Assembly (NCBI GenBank): GCA_030692925.1
Contig: JAUYBY010000061.1
Span: forward strand, 1 to 36,253
Reading direction: 5' to 3'
From: Candidatus Zixiibacteriota bacterium
Lineage (GTDB): Bacteria > Zixibacteria > MSB-5A5 > RBG-16-43-9
DNA: 36,253 nucleotides
Both the position numbers and the translations under genes were made by a program. The notes under the pieces are model-generated. The model did not search any database and had not been told where the DNA came from. It saw only the letters and a list, made by a program, of their open reading frames with translations. Positions 22,656-30,256 of this stretch are shown piece by piece; position 1 is the first letter of the stretch; each line of letters opens with the position of its first letter.

Positions 22656-23848
22656 GAAAGGTCTTAGTGGAAAAAGCAGTTAGGCTGGAGAAGGTTCCAC
22701 CCTATCCTTTATTTGATTTCAACCGGGTCTTAAAAAGGCTGGATAAAAAGGGAGTAGAGATAATCGATTTGGGCCGATTCGATCCTGCTCTGCCGTTGCC
22801 TGATTCAATTCAGAAGATTTTACCTTTACTCCAGGATAAGAAAACCTTTGGCTATGCGGAGAAAGAGGAGATTTTCAAAGTAAAAGAGCTTTTTTCTTTC
22901 TGGTTTAAAAAAAGGTATGGAGTTTCGCTGAATCCCAAAACCGAGATCTTTTTTTACTCCGGCAAAAGAGAGACCCTAACCCAGCTTGCCCTTTCTTTCA
23001 TAAATCCAGGGGATAAGATTTTTGTATGCGAGCCCACGGCTCAGCTTTATAAAGGTTGTGCCCTGTTAGCTGAAGGGAAGATAGAGGTTCTACCCCTTTT
23101 AGAGAGGAACGATTACCTGCCGAATCTGGGCCTTCTGAAGAATAAGCACAAAGACGAGGGGAAGTTTTTCTTCTTAAATTATCCTCATAACCCTACAGGC
23201 TCGTTGGCCGACCTTTTTTTCTATAAAGAGCTGGTAGAAGTGGCTTTGAAAAATAACATCAGAGTAGTGCAGGATGCATCTTACAATGAAATCTATTTTG
23301 AGGAGTTTCAACCGCCCAGCCTGATGCAGGCAGAGGGTGGGAAAAGGGTCGGGGTCGAGTTACATTCGCTTTCCACAGGCACCGGTATCCCTGGCATAGA
23401 TTGCGGTTTTATCGTGGGTGATAAGGAGATGATCTCAGGTCTGGAATCCCAGAGCAGGCTTTTCAGTCGCCAGCCCACCCGTCTTGTGCTCAAACTGGCT
23501 GAAGTCCTATTAGAAGAATACGAGACGATAATAAGCAAGAACAAACAGGAATATAATGCCAGAAGGGACGTGATGACTGAACTTCTCTTGAGCCTTGGCT
23601 GGAGGGCAAGAAAACCAAAAGCCACACCCCTTTTTTGGGCACAAATACCTGGAAGATATTCTTCCCTTGGCTTTTGCCGGATGCTTTTGAGAAAGACCGG
23701 GGTGATAGCTTCTCCAGGTGTGGAATATGGAGGGCCGGGTGAGGGGTTCATCAGGCTCAGCTTGAACCAGCCGGAGGAAAAACTCAAGGAAGCCGGGGAA
23801 AGGATAAGAGAGCAGTCTCATTTTTGGCAGAAAAGATTTCGCAGTTAA
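22652..23848 (+). CDS. Aminotransferase class I/II fold protein lacking the PLP lysine
   Basis: 398 residues, the size of LL-diaminopimelate/aspartate-type aminotransferases. Conserved: GYAEKEEIFKVKELFSFWF (N-terminal region), NYPHNPTG near 180, DASYNEIYF (the PLP-N1 Asp and the Tyr) near 210, and GEGFIRLSLNQPEEKL at the end with the substrate-carboxylate Arg. Where relatives have SLSKTYNMTGWRIG, this protein has SLSTGTGIPGIDCG: the Schiff-base Lys is Thr, and the Arg after Trp is Asp. The codons read without ambiguity and the frame is intact, so a conventional transaminase reaction is unlikely. It starts within the aldolase stop codon and is followed after five bases by folB, so it is embedded in an operon. 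A non-catalytic binding or regulatory role, or different chemistry, are open. Confidence 0.85.
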   Translation: MRKVLVEKAVRLEKVPPYPLFDFNRVLKRLDKKGVEIIDLGRFDPALPLPDSIQKILPLLQDKKTFGYAEKEEIFKVKELFSFWFKKRYGVSLNPKTEIFFYSGKRETLTQLALSFINPGDKIFVCEPTAQLYKGCALLAEGKIEVLPLLERNDYLPNLGLLKNKHKDEGKFFFLNYPHNPTGSLADLFFYKELVEVALKNNIRVVQDASYNEIYFEEFQPPSLMQAEGGKRVGVELHSLSTGTGIPGIDCGFIVGDKEMISGLESQSRLFSRQPTRLVLKLAEVLLEEYETIISKNKQEYNARRDVMTELLLSLGWRARKPKATPLFWAQIPGRYSSLGFCRMLLRKTGVIASPGVEYGGPGEGFIRLSLNQPEEKLKEAGERIREQSHFWQKRFRS

Positions 23849-23853
23849 CAAAT

Positions 23854-24216
23854 ATGGGTATAATCAGACTGCACAACATGATTTTTTACGGATTTCACGG
23901 GGTCTCACCTGCAGAAAAGGAGACTGGCAGGAGATTTGAGGTGGATTTGGAGCTTTTCCTTGATCTTTCCAGAGCAGAGCAAAGCGACAGACTCAAAGAC
24001 ACTGTCAATTATAAGGAAGTCTACCAGACAGTTCATGATATTATGACCGGAGAGCGGTTTTCCCTTATAGAAGCAATTGCTAGCCGGATAGCTGATGAAA
24101 TCCTGAGTAAATTCAAACCTGACTTGGTAAAAGTAAGAGTGAGGAAAAAAATACCTCCGGTTCCTGGAAACTTAGATGATATCGAAGTGGAAATAGAAAG
24201 AAGAAAGGAAGTCTGA
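23854..24216 (+). CDS. folB: Dihydroneopterin aldolase
   Basis: 120 residues from ATG 23854, which matches the family start (MGIIRLHNMIFYGFHGV); a TTG ten codons upstream overlaps the previous gene and is less likely. The pterin-site residues YGFHGV with the later Glu, the TVNYKEVYQTV segment, SLIEAIASRIAD (the Glu that binds pterin) and VRVRKKIPPVPGN (the active-site Lys region) are present. It converts dihydroneopterin to 6-hydroxymethyl-dihydropterin and glycolaldehyde in folate synthesis. It lies five bases after the aminotransferase-fold gene and is followed by a repeat and folK, the next enzyme of the pathway. Confidence 0.93.
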   Translation: MGIIRLHNMIFYGFHGVSPAEKETGRRFEVDLELFLDLSRAEQSDRLKDTVNYKEVYQTVHDIMTGERFSLIEAIASRIADEILSKFKPDLVKVRVRKKIPPVPGNLDDIEVEIERRKEV

Positions 24217-24227
24217 ACCAAAAGACG

Positions 24228-24290
24228 CGTAGGGGTGGAGTTTATTGAGCGATGCGAAATCCCCTACGGGGGTCTCCACCCACACATCAG
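24228..24290. repeat. GTAG palindrome between folB and folK
   Basis: GTAGGGGTGGAG near 24230 pairs with CTCCACCC near 24280, and a CCCCTAC (about 24261-24268) inside pairs with the GTAGGGG foot. It is the same family as the copy near 12590. Confidence 0.65.
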
Positions 24291-24318
24291 GGCTGATCAA
24301 ATTAAAGGAGCAAGATAA

Positions 24319-24819
24319 GTGGCAATTGCCTATCTGTGCCTGGGCTCAAATTTAGGAGATAAGAAAAGGAATTTGAACCGGGCGCTGAAAGAAATCAAGA
24401 ATCTGAAAATGGTTAAAGTCCTTAAAGTCTCTTCCATCTATGAGACCGAGCCAGTGGGTTTTAAAGATCAGAACTGGTTCTTAAATGCGGTAATTAAAAT
24501 CAAGACCAAACTCCCGCCTTTATCTCTGCTTTATCTTCTTCAAGGGATAGAAAGGAAACTGGGCAGAGTCAAAGGAAAGAGATGGGGTCCGAGAAAAATA
24601 GATCTGGATATACTCCTTTATGACAAAATGATTATGCATGACGACAAGCTCACGCTTCCTCATCCGCAGATGCACAAAAGGAGATTTGTCTTGATACCAT
24701 TGATCGAGCTGGGAACGAGATGGAAACATCCTGCTTTGAACTTAACTCCCAAGATGCTTCTGGAAAAAATAAAGACCGGTCAAGAGGTGAAATTGTCTGA
24801 GGTCAAATGGCAGGTTTAA
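24319..24819 (+). CDS. folK: 2-amino-4-hydroxy-6-hydroxymethyldihydropteridine pyrophosphokinase (HPPK)
   Basis: 166 residues from a GTG start, preceded by AAAGGAG with eight bases between. LCLGSNLGDKKRNL at the N-terminus, YETEPVG near 40, the pterin/ATP segment and RWGPRKIDLDILLYD (the Mg-binding Asp pair) and LPHPQMHKRRFVLIPLIEL are the family signatures. It transfers pyrophosphate from ATP to 6-hydroxymethyl-dihydropterin, the product of FolB. Its last 13 bases overlap the next gene, a deoxynucleoside kinase, so the pair is translationally coupled. folP is not in the window. Confidence 0.96.
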   Translation: MAIAYLCLGSNLGDKKRNLNRALKEIKNLKMVKVLKVSSIYETEPVGFKDQNWFLNAVIKIKTKLPPLSLLYLLQGIERKLGRVKGKRWGPRKIDLDILLYDKMIMHDDKLTLPHPQMHKRRFVLIPLIELGTRWKHPALNLTPKMLLEKIKTGQEVKLSEVKWQV

Positions 24820-25442
24820 ACTACATAGTAGTGGAGGGAGCAATAGGTGCAGGGAAGACCGGCTTAGCTCAACTTTTAGCTGAAAGGTTTGCTGCTTCTC
24901 TGGTTTTAGAAGAGATAGAGGAGAACCCCTTCTTATTGGATTTTTACAAAAACCGGAAGAGGTTTGCTTTTCAAGCCCAGGTCTATTTCCTTCTTTCCAG
25001 GTTCAAACAGCAGCAAAGTTTGCTGGAATTAGACCTTTTCCATGCTAAGGTGATAAGCGACTACCTTTTCTGGAAGGACCGAATCTTCGCCTCGATCAAC
25101 TTGAGCCAGAAGGAACTTTATCTGTATGAGAAGATCCTCCCAATTCTGGAAAAGGATATTCCCAAGCCTGATCTGGTGATATATTTGCAAACCAGTCCGG
25201 AGGTTTTACAAAAGAGGATAAAGGAAAAGGGAAGAGATTTTGAGAAAAGCCTGGATTCTGAATATCTTTCACTCTTAGTGGAATCGTATAACCACTTCTT
25301 CTTTCATTATAACTTAGGTAATTTATTAGTGGTAAAAAATGACAATCTGGATTTTCAAAAGAATCCCAGCCAATTTGAAGACCTCGTGAATATTGTCAAA
25401 GAAGAAAAACCAGGCACCAGGTATTACGTGCCTGCAGCTTGA
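24807..25442 (+). CDS. Deoxynucleoside kinase (dGK/dAK type)
   Basis: 211 residues. P-loop GAIGAGKT at 11-18, an EEIEENPFL segment like the substrate Glu of the family, FAFQAQVYFLLSRF, the DYLFWKDRIFA segment corresponding to the DRS-type lid region, and PDLVIYLQTSPEVLQKRI before the lid. It phosphorylates purine or pyrimidine deoxynucleosides for salvage; specificity cannot be read. It overlaps folK by 13 bases and precedes panB by 12, so it is part of one cofactor operon although its own pathway differs. Confidence 0.9.
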   Translation: MAGLNYIVVEGAIGAGKTGLAQLLAERFAASLVLEEIEENPFLLDFYKNRKRFAFQAQVYFLLSRFKQQQSLLELDLFHAKVISDYLFWKDRIFASINLSQKELYLYEKILPILEKDIPKPDLVIYLQTSPEVLQKRIKEKGRDFEKSLDSEYLSLLVESYNHFFFHYNLGNLLVVKNDNLDFQKNPSQFEDLVNIVKEEKPGTRYYVPAA

Positions 25443-25454
25443 GGTGTAATCGAG

Positions 25455-26258
25455 ATGACTACGGAAAAGGTGACAGTCAAGACTTTCCTGAAAATGAAGC
25501 AGAGAGGCGAGAAGATCGCGGTTCTGACTGCTTACGATTTTTTCACTGCCAAAATCTTAGACGAGATCGGAATAGATTCTATCCTGGTGGGTGATTCAGC
25601 CAATATGGTCTTTTACGGGGCTAAGGATACGCTTTCAATCAGTATGGATCAGATGATTTATCATACCAGGGCAGTCTCAAGCGCGGTAAAAAGAGCACTG
25701 GTTATCGGGGATATGCCTTTTCTGTCTTATCAGACCTCAGTCTCGGATGCGATTTTGAATGCTGGAAGATTTTTGAAAGAGGGCGGTGCGCACGGAGTCA
25801 AGATTGAGGGTGGAATGGAGATGAAGGATACCGTGAAGAGATTAATAGAGGTAGGGATTCCGGTGATGGGGCATATTGGCATGACCCCGCAGTCGATTGA
25901 GAAATTCGGGGGTTATTCGGTTCAGGGTAAAGATGAGAAGAAAGCTGAATACCTTTTGGAAAGTGCGAAAATATTAGAAGATGTTGGTTGTTTTTCCATT
26001 GTCCTGGAATGTATCCCCAGAGAGCTTGCCAAAAAGATTACCTCATCTCTTAAAATCCCCACCATCGGGATTGGCGCAGGCCTGGACTGCGATGGTCAGG
26101 TTTTAGTGGTAAACGATATCTTAGGATTGTATGAGGAGTTTAAACCCAAATTTGTGAGAAGATATGCGGAGCTGGCTAAGGAGATAAGGAAAGCGTGCAA
26201 GAATTTTATAGATGATGTCAAAACTAAGAAATATCCTTCGGAAGAAGAGAGCTATTAA
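25455..26258 (+). CDS. panB: Ketopantoate hydroxymethyltransferase
   Basis: 267 residues, full length. The TIM-barrel motifs LTAYDFFTAKILDEIGIDSILVGDS (metal-binding Asp), YHTRAVSSAVKRALVIGDMPF, KIEGG with the second metal Asp/Glu region, VMGHIGMTPQS and GIGAGLDCDGQVLVVNDILGL are present. It adds a hydroxymethyl group from methylene-tetrahydrofolate to 2-oxoisovalerate, which links the folate genes and gcvT to pantothenate. panC and panD follow, but two foreign-looking cassettes lie between panB and panC. Confidence 0.97.
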   Translation: MTTEKVTVKTFLKMKQRGEKIAVLTAYDFFTAKILDEIGIDSILVGDSANMVFYGAKDTLSISMDQMIYHTRAVSSAVKRALVIGDMPFLSYQTSVSDAILNAGRFLKEGGAHGVKIEGGMEMKDTVKRLIEVGIPVMGHIGMTPQSIEKFGGYSVQGKDEKKAEYLLESAKILEDVGCFSIVLECIPRELAKKITSSLKIPTIGIGAGLDCDGQVLVVNDILGLYEEFKPKFVRRYAELAKEIRKACKNFIDDVKTKKYPSEEESY

Positions 26259-26288
26259 GAATTAATAAGATCTGATGGAGGATTAAAG

Positions 26289-26600
26289 ATGAGAAACAAG
26301 AAAACAAAATCCATAAAGGAATTGGTTGGCATTTTGAAAAAACATAATGCCGATCTCAGGAATAAATTCAAGGTGAAAGAGATAGGTGTTTTTGGTTCTT
26401 ACGTTCGGGGAGAGCAGAAGAGGTCAAGCGATGTAGATATACTGGTTGAATTTGAGCCAGGCTATAAAACATTCGACCATTATATGGAGCTGAAGTTCTT
26501 TCTGGAGGAGATCATCGGCTCAAAGGTAGATCTGGTTATTAAAACTGCGATCAGAGATGAAATGAAAAGTAGCATTTTATCGGAGGCGGTTTATGCCTAA
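26289..26600 (+). CDS. mntA: MNT-family nucleotidyltransferase (MntA-type antitoxin)
   Basis: 103 residues. The minimal nucleotidyltransferase motif is intact: GSYVRGEQKRSSDVDILVEF with Gly36-Ser37, Asp48 and Asp50, and a third acidic residue near 81 in SKVDLVI. In MntA/HepT pairs this antitoxin AMPylates a Tyr of the HEPN toxin, which blocks its RNase. It has a good GGAGG ribosome site and overlaps the toxin gene by eight bases. It sits between panB and panC, where a toxin-antitoxin pair is not normally found. Confidence 0.88.
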   Translation: MRNKKTKSIKELVGILKKHNADLRNKFKVKEIGVFGSYVRGEQKRSSDVDILVEFEPGYKTFDHYMELKFFLEEIIGSKVDLVIKTAIRDEMKSSILSEAVYA

Positions 26601-26937
26601 AAGGGATTATGTGCTCTTTGTCAGTGACATACGGGATTGCGCCAAGAGAATTCTGGAGTATGTGAAGGGCAAGTCGTTTGAGGAATTTACCAGCAATCAG
26701 ATGCTGATCGATGCAGTTATAAGGAACCTGGAGATAATCGGTGAGGCAACCAAGAATATTCCGACTGAGATAAAACGGAAATATCCACAAATCGAGTGGA
26801 AAAAGATTGCAGGATTAAGGGATATGGTCATTCATCAGTATTTCGGAATAGACAACGAAATTCTATGGGACTTAGTGCAGAATAAAATCCCGGGGTTACT
26901 TGTAAAAATTGAGGAAGCGCTGAAGAAGGAGAAATAA
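26593..26937 (+). CDS. hepT: HEPN-domain ribonuclease toxin (HepT/DUF86 family)
   Basis: 114 residues of helical HEPN fold. The RX4HXY motif is complete: Arg76, His81 and Tyr83 in LRDMVIHQYFG; Arg and His are the RNase site and the Tyr is the AMPylation target in characterised pairs. NLEIIGEAT and the conserved IPWKEIAGLRD-like segment support the family. The start overlaps the MntA-like gene, which fits coupled antitoxin-toxin translation. It could act in phage defence or plasmid-type addiction; nothing here decides between them. Confidence 0.88.
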   Translation: MPKRDYVLFVSDIRDCAKRILEYVKGKSFEEFTSNQMLIDAVIRNLEIIGEATKNIPTEIKRKYPQIEWKKIAGLRDMVIHQYFGIDNEILWDLVQNKIPGLLVKIEEALKKEK

Positions 26938-26946
26938 AGGTTTGAG

Positions 26947-27145
26947 GTACGAGTAGCGAGGGTTGAGGGGAGAGGAAAATGATAAAAAGATTCAAGGATT
27001 TAGAGGTTTGGCGCAAATGCCATAAATCAGCGCTGAAGCCTGCAAATAAGCAGGATCGAAGAGATAGCAAGAATGTTATCAGGTTTAATAAAATCGATTA
27101 GAGAGAGGTAATATATTTCCCTCATACCTCTCTACTCACTACTAA
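26947..27145 (+). mobile_element. Decayed four-helix-bundle cassette with imperfect terminal inverted repeats
   Basis: The left end GTACGAGTAGCGAGGG (from 26947) reappears inverted at about 27119-27145 (CCCTCATACCTCTCTACTCACTAC). About 20 of 26 positions pair. They flank the pseudogene below. The arrangement recalls the stem-forming ends of 23S rRNA intervening sequences that encode the same protein family, but this copy lies between protein genes. Confidence 0.55.
26979..27111 (+). pseudogene. Remnant of a four-helix-bundle (23S rRNA IVS / S23-type) protein
   Basis: The first frame reads MIKRFKDLEVWRKCHKSAL from ATG 26979 then loses the family and stops at 27101. One frame away, 27058-27111 reads EEIARMLSGLIKSIRER and stop. 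These match the conserved beginning and end of TIGR02436-type four-helix-bundle proteins, which are normally about 120 residues. The middle is deleted and the frame shifted, so it should make nothing functional. A GAGAGG ribosome site remains before the ATG. Confidence 0.75.
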
Positions 27146-27172
27146 TAGACGTCAAGGAGCCAATCTAAACTG

Positions 27173-28018
27173 ATGCAACTGGTCACCTCCACCAAAAAAA
27201 TGCAACAACTTTCTCTTCTTCTTAGGAGGAAAGGAAAAAAAATCTCCTTTGTCCCAACCATGGGGGCTTTGCACAAGGGGCATTTGAGCTTGGTTAAGAA
27301 AGCTAAGAGGTTAGGGGATTTTGTGGTGGCAAGTATTTTTGTTAATCCTGCTCAGTTTGGGCCTAAGGAGGATTACAAAAAATACCCGAGGGATTTAAGA
27401 AAAGACAAGGAATTACTCCAGCAAGCGGGATGTGACCTTATTTTCGCTCCAAGAGTGGAAGATATTTATCCAGAAGGGTATCTTACCTATGTGAATATAG
27501 ATGAATTGTCGAACAAATTAGAGGGTGCTTCCAGACCCGGACATTTCAAGGGGGTCTGCACTATTGTGGCGAAGCTTTTCAATATTGTCCAGCCAGATTT
27601 TGCCATTTTCGGGCAGAAGGATGCCCAGCAGGCAATCATCATCCAAAAAATGACAGAAGACCTGAACTTTCCGGTTAGAATAATCGTATGTCCAACTGTA
27701 AGAGAAAAAGATGGGCTTGCCTGTTCTTCCAGAAATAGTTATCTTAATACCGAAGAGCGAGACCAGGCTAAAATCCTGTACCAGTCCTTGAAATTGGGGC
27801 AAAAGATGATAAAGGCTGGTGAAAAAAATCCCCTGAAGATTATAAAGAAGATCAGAGAACTGATTAACAACCAGAAATTGGCAAAAATAGATTATATCGC
27901 ACTTACTGACACTCAGACTCTTGAGCCGGTTAGAAAAATTAAAGGGGAACTTTTACTCTCTTTAGCTGTAAAATTCGGAAAGACCAGATTAATCGATAAT
28001 CTCAAGATCTGTGTCTAA
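27173..28018 (+). CDS. panC: Pantothenate synthetase
   Basis: 281 residues, normal length. Motifs: PTMGALHKGHLSLVKKAK (the nucleotidyltransferase HIGH-like site, His-x-x-His as HKGH), FVNPAQFGPKEDYKKYPRDL, RPGHFKGVCTIVAKLF, FGQKDAQQ and the KMSKS-like SSRNSYL. It condenses pantoate and beta-alanine with ATP. An AAGGAG lies 13 bases before the ATG, somewhat far. panD follows after 17 bases, so the two form an operon, but the link to panB is broken by two insertions. Confidence 0.96.
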   Translation: MQLVTSTKKMQQLSLLLRRKGKKISFVPTMGALHKGHLSLVKKAKRLGDFVVASIFVNPAQFGPKEDYKKYPRDLRKDKELLQQAGCDLIFAPRVEDIYPEGYLTYVNIDELSNKLEGASRPGHFKGVCTIVAKLFNIVQPDFAIFGQKDAQQAIIIQKMTEDLNFPVRIIVCPTVREKDGLACSSRNSYLNTEERDQAKILYQSLKLGQKMIKAGEKNPLKIIKKIRELINNQKLAKIDYIALTDTQTLEPVRKIKGELLLSLAVKFGKTRLIDNLKICV

Positions 28019-28035
28019 ACTTTTAAAGGAATCTT

Positions 28036-28386
28036 ATGTTGATCGCAGTCTGCAAATCGAAAATCCACCGGGTTAAGGTAACTGAGGCTGATCTGAACTA
28101 TGAGGGAAGCATAACTATAGATCAGGTGCTCTTGAAGAAGGCGGATATAATCCCCTATGAGTTAGTTCAGGTGGTTAATATTAACAATGGAGCCAGGTTT
28201 GAGACCTACGTCATTCCCGGCAAATCCAACTCCGGCATAATCTGTCTGAATGGACCTGCAGCAAGGTTGGGAGAGGTAGGGGATATCTTAATCATAATCT
28301 CCTATTCCTGGATGGAAAAGAAAGAGGCAGAAAAATTCAAGCCCAGGGTAGTTTACGTCGATAAGAATAATAAGTCCCAAAAATAA
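28036..28386 (+). CDS. panD: Aspartate 1-decarboxylase (pyruvoyl enzyme)
   Basis: 116 residues. The self-cleavage site is Gly24-Ser25 in NYEGSITID; Ser25 would become the pyruvoyl group. [14 protein letters not shown], the [14 protein letters not shown] and CLNGPAARL segments match the family. It makes beta-alanine from aspartate for PanC. Its TAA directly abuts the ATG of the uridylyltransferase gene that follows, so those two are coupled. Confidence 0.96.
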   Translation: MLIAVCKSKIHRVKVTEADLNYEGSITIDQVLLKKADIIPYELVQVVNINNGARFETYVIPGKSNSGIICLNGPAARLGEVGDILIIISYSWMEKKEAEKFKPRVVYVDKNNKSQK

Positions 28387-29163
28387 ATGAATCTTGACTT
28401 AAAAAAGGTCTCCTGTATAATTTTAGCGGCTGGCAAAGGGGTCAGGATGAAATCTGACCTCCCCAAGGTCCTGCACACTTTAAACGGAAAACCTCTTATA
28501 GGGTATGTTCTGGATACAGTTCTCAGCTTAAATTTAAAAAAGGTTGCAGTAGTGGTTGGTTATCAAGGAGAAAAGGTGGTTGATCTTCTGAAAGGGAAAG
28601 ATGTGGAGGTTGTCTGGCAGAAAGAGCAGCTGGGCACCGGGCATGCGGTTATGCAGGCGGAACCTATTTTTCATGATTTCGACGGAGAGCTCTTAGTTCT
28701 CTGTGGAGATGTCCCCCTGCTTCAGACTGAAACCGTAATTGAACTTCTGAAAACCCATCAGCAGAAAAAAGCAAAAGCCACAGTCCTCACAGCAGTCTTA
28801 GAGGACCCTAAAGGGTATGGACGGATTGTCAGAAATAAAAATGAGGTTTTTGAGAGTATCGTAGAGGATAAAGATGCTACCCTAGAGGAGAAAAAGATTA
28901 AAGAGATCAATACCGGAGAGATGTGTTTTACTGCGCCAGCGCTCTTCTCCGCTCTAAAGAAAGTAAAAAGGGATAATTTGCAAAAGGAATATTATATTAC
29001 CGATGTCCTGGGGATATTAAAAAAAGGGGGAGAGAAGGTTGAAGCCCTGAAAGTTCAAAATCCCCGGGAGACTAAAGGGGTCAACTCGACTTCTGAGCTT
29101 TTGCAGATGGAAGAATACCTGGCAAACACAAAACTAAAATCTGGCGTAGAACATAAAGCTTGA
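28387..29163 (+). CDS. GlmU-type UDP-N-acetylglucosamine pyrophosphorylase domain (no acyltransferase domain)
   Basis: 258 residues. The nucleotidyltransferase signature LAAGKGVRMKSDLPKVLH, the QLGTGHAV segment, LCGDVPLL (metal Asp) and EINTGEMCF match the N-terminal half of GlmU, but the left-handed beta-helix acetyltransferase half is missing. It probably makes a UDP-sugar from a sugar 1-phosphate and UTP; the acetylation would need another enzyme. It directly follows panD. Its TGA stop overlaps the -35 box of the next promoter. Confidence 0.85.
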   Translation: MNLDLKKVSCIILAAGKGVRMKSDLPKVLHTLNGKPLIGYVLDTVLSLNLKKVAVVVGYQGEKVVDLLKGKDVEVVWQKEQLGTGHAVMQAEPIFHDFDGELLVLCGDVPLLQTETVIELLKTHQQKKAKATVLTAVLEDPKGYGRIVRNKNEVFESIVEDKDATLEEKKIKEINTGEMCFTAPALFSALKKVKRDNLQKEYYITDVLGILKKGGEKVEALKVQNPRETKGVNSTSELLQMEEYLANTKLKSGVEHKA

Positions 29164-29187
29164 CAAAAGATTGAATAAGGTTATATT
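29160..29187 (+). promoter_or_regulatory. Strong promoter TTGACA-16-TATATT
   Basis: TTGACA (29160-29165) and TATATT (29182-29187), 16 bases apart, just before the small exported protein gene at 29214. GGAGGGG is its ribosome site. Confidence 0.75.
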
Positions 29188-29213
29188 GAATCCTGTTCGC
29201 GCAGGAGGGGAAG

Positions 29214-29636
29214 ATGAAAAAAATAATATATCTTAGCTTGATCCTTGCCGTCCTGATTTTATCAATTCAAAGTGGCTTTGCTCAAGATAAAAGTGTAAGC
29301 GAGCCATCTGTTAAATTGAAAGGGTTCAGCCTGCTTGACCCCAGCCGGCTTAAGATGAGCCAGAGTTATACTTTTTCGTATTTTTCCTCAGGTAAACAAA
29401 GCGGGACTTTCGGATTGTACACTAATACCTTAGAATACAGAATCTCCCAGCCGTTGCTGGTCAGGGTAGGGCTGACCTATCTGCACCAGCCACTTTCTGT
29501 CTTCAACCGAGGCAGCCAGAGCCTTAACGGTGTTTTGCTTCCGAATTTTCAGCTCTTCTACCAGCCGAGCAAAAGCTTTCAGCTCAGGATAGACGTCTCC
29601 AGTATGCCTGGGTGGTATGAATATTGGTACAGGTAA
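29214..29636 (+). CDS. Small exported protein, possibly an outer-membrane beta protein
   Basis: 140 residues, not recognised. A Sec signal peptide (about 1-23, ending SGFAQ) is followed by alternating polar and hydrophobic strands (SQSYTFSYFSS, GLYTNTLEYRI, LLVRVGLTYLHQP, LFYQPSKSFQLRIDVSS). This is the pattern of a small barrel or a barrel fragment. It ends with the aromatic YEYWYR. A strong promoter and GGAGGGG ribosome site suggest high expression. It precedes the LytR_C protein gene but the 112-base gap makes cotranscription uncertain. Confidence 0.7.
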   Translation: MKKIIYLSLILAVLILSIQSGFAQDKSVSEPSVKLKGFSLLDPSRLKMSQSYTFSYFSSGKQSGTFGLYTNTLEYRISQPLLVRVGLTYLHQPLSVFNRGSQSLNGVLLPNFQLFYQPSKSFQLRIDVSSMPGWYEYWYR

Positions 29637-29748
29637 GAGGTAGGTTATCGAAGCTATTTTACGTTTTTTCTTTTTTAAAACTAAAATATCTAAAATTTAT
29701 TTCCAGATAGATTTTCTGCAGTGCTGAGTTTCTTTATTCCCGGAAATT

Positions 29749-30246
29749 ATGTTCAAGCGAAAGGGCGTGGATAAAAGGTATCGTTTTTACCGCAAGAGGT
29801 CCAAAGCAAAACGGGGGGGAAGGTTTCTGGATCTGGGAATAGCTTTTTTGGGTTTATTGACGATATTATTTGTCCTCTCTTCAGCCAAAAGATTAACCCA
29901 AACACAAGCAGAGGGGAGTCTGAGAACGAATCCTTTGCGAGTGCAAGTGCTGAACTCCTCAGGCAAAAGAATCAGTCCTGGTTTTGCCCAGTTCCTGGAG
30001 AAAAAAAATTTCAGCCCCTATTATCTGGTTATAGTTGAACAGAAAGACCTGCCTGATTCCCTGGTTAAGGAGAGTCTTCTTCTGGATAGGATGGGAGAGG
30101 AGAAAGCCGCTTTGCTGATCGGTGAAAAAATCGGATTGAAGAAAAAAAACATCCTCACCCGGCAGCTGGAAAACAATTATCTGAACATAAGCTATACCCT
30201 GATCCTGGGTCAGGATTATCAGAAGATTTTTAAACTAAAAGATTAA
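29749..30246 (+). CDS. Membrane-anchored LytR_C-domain protein
   Basis: 165 residues. A basic N-terminus (1-24), one membrane helix (about 27-43, FLDLGIAFLGLLTILFV) and an extracytoplasmic LytR C-terminal domain (PF13399). The domain shows LRVQVLNSSGKRISPGFAQFL near 64 and LDRMGEEKAALLIGEKIGLKKKNIL near 116, ending with NISYTLILGQDY. The domain occurs on its own in many FCB bacteria next to rsfS, as here, and its role is unknown. rsfS follows. Confidence 0.8.
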   Translation: MFKRKGVDKRYRFYRKRSKAKRGGRFLDLGIAFLGLLTILFVLSSAKRLTQTQAEGSLRTNPLRVQVLNSSGKRISPGFAQFLEKKNFSPYYLVIVEQKDLPDSLVKESLLLDRMGEEKAALLIGEKIGLKKKNILTRQLENNYLNISYTLILGQDYQKIFKLKD

Positions 30247-30256
30247 AAGGTCGATA

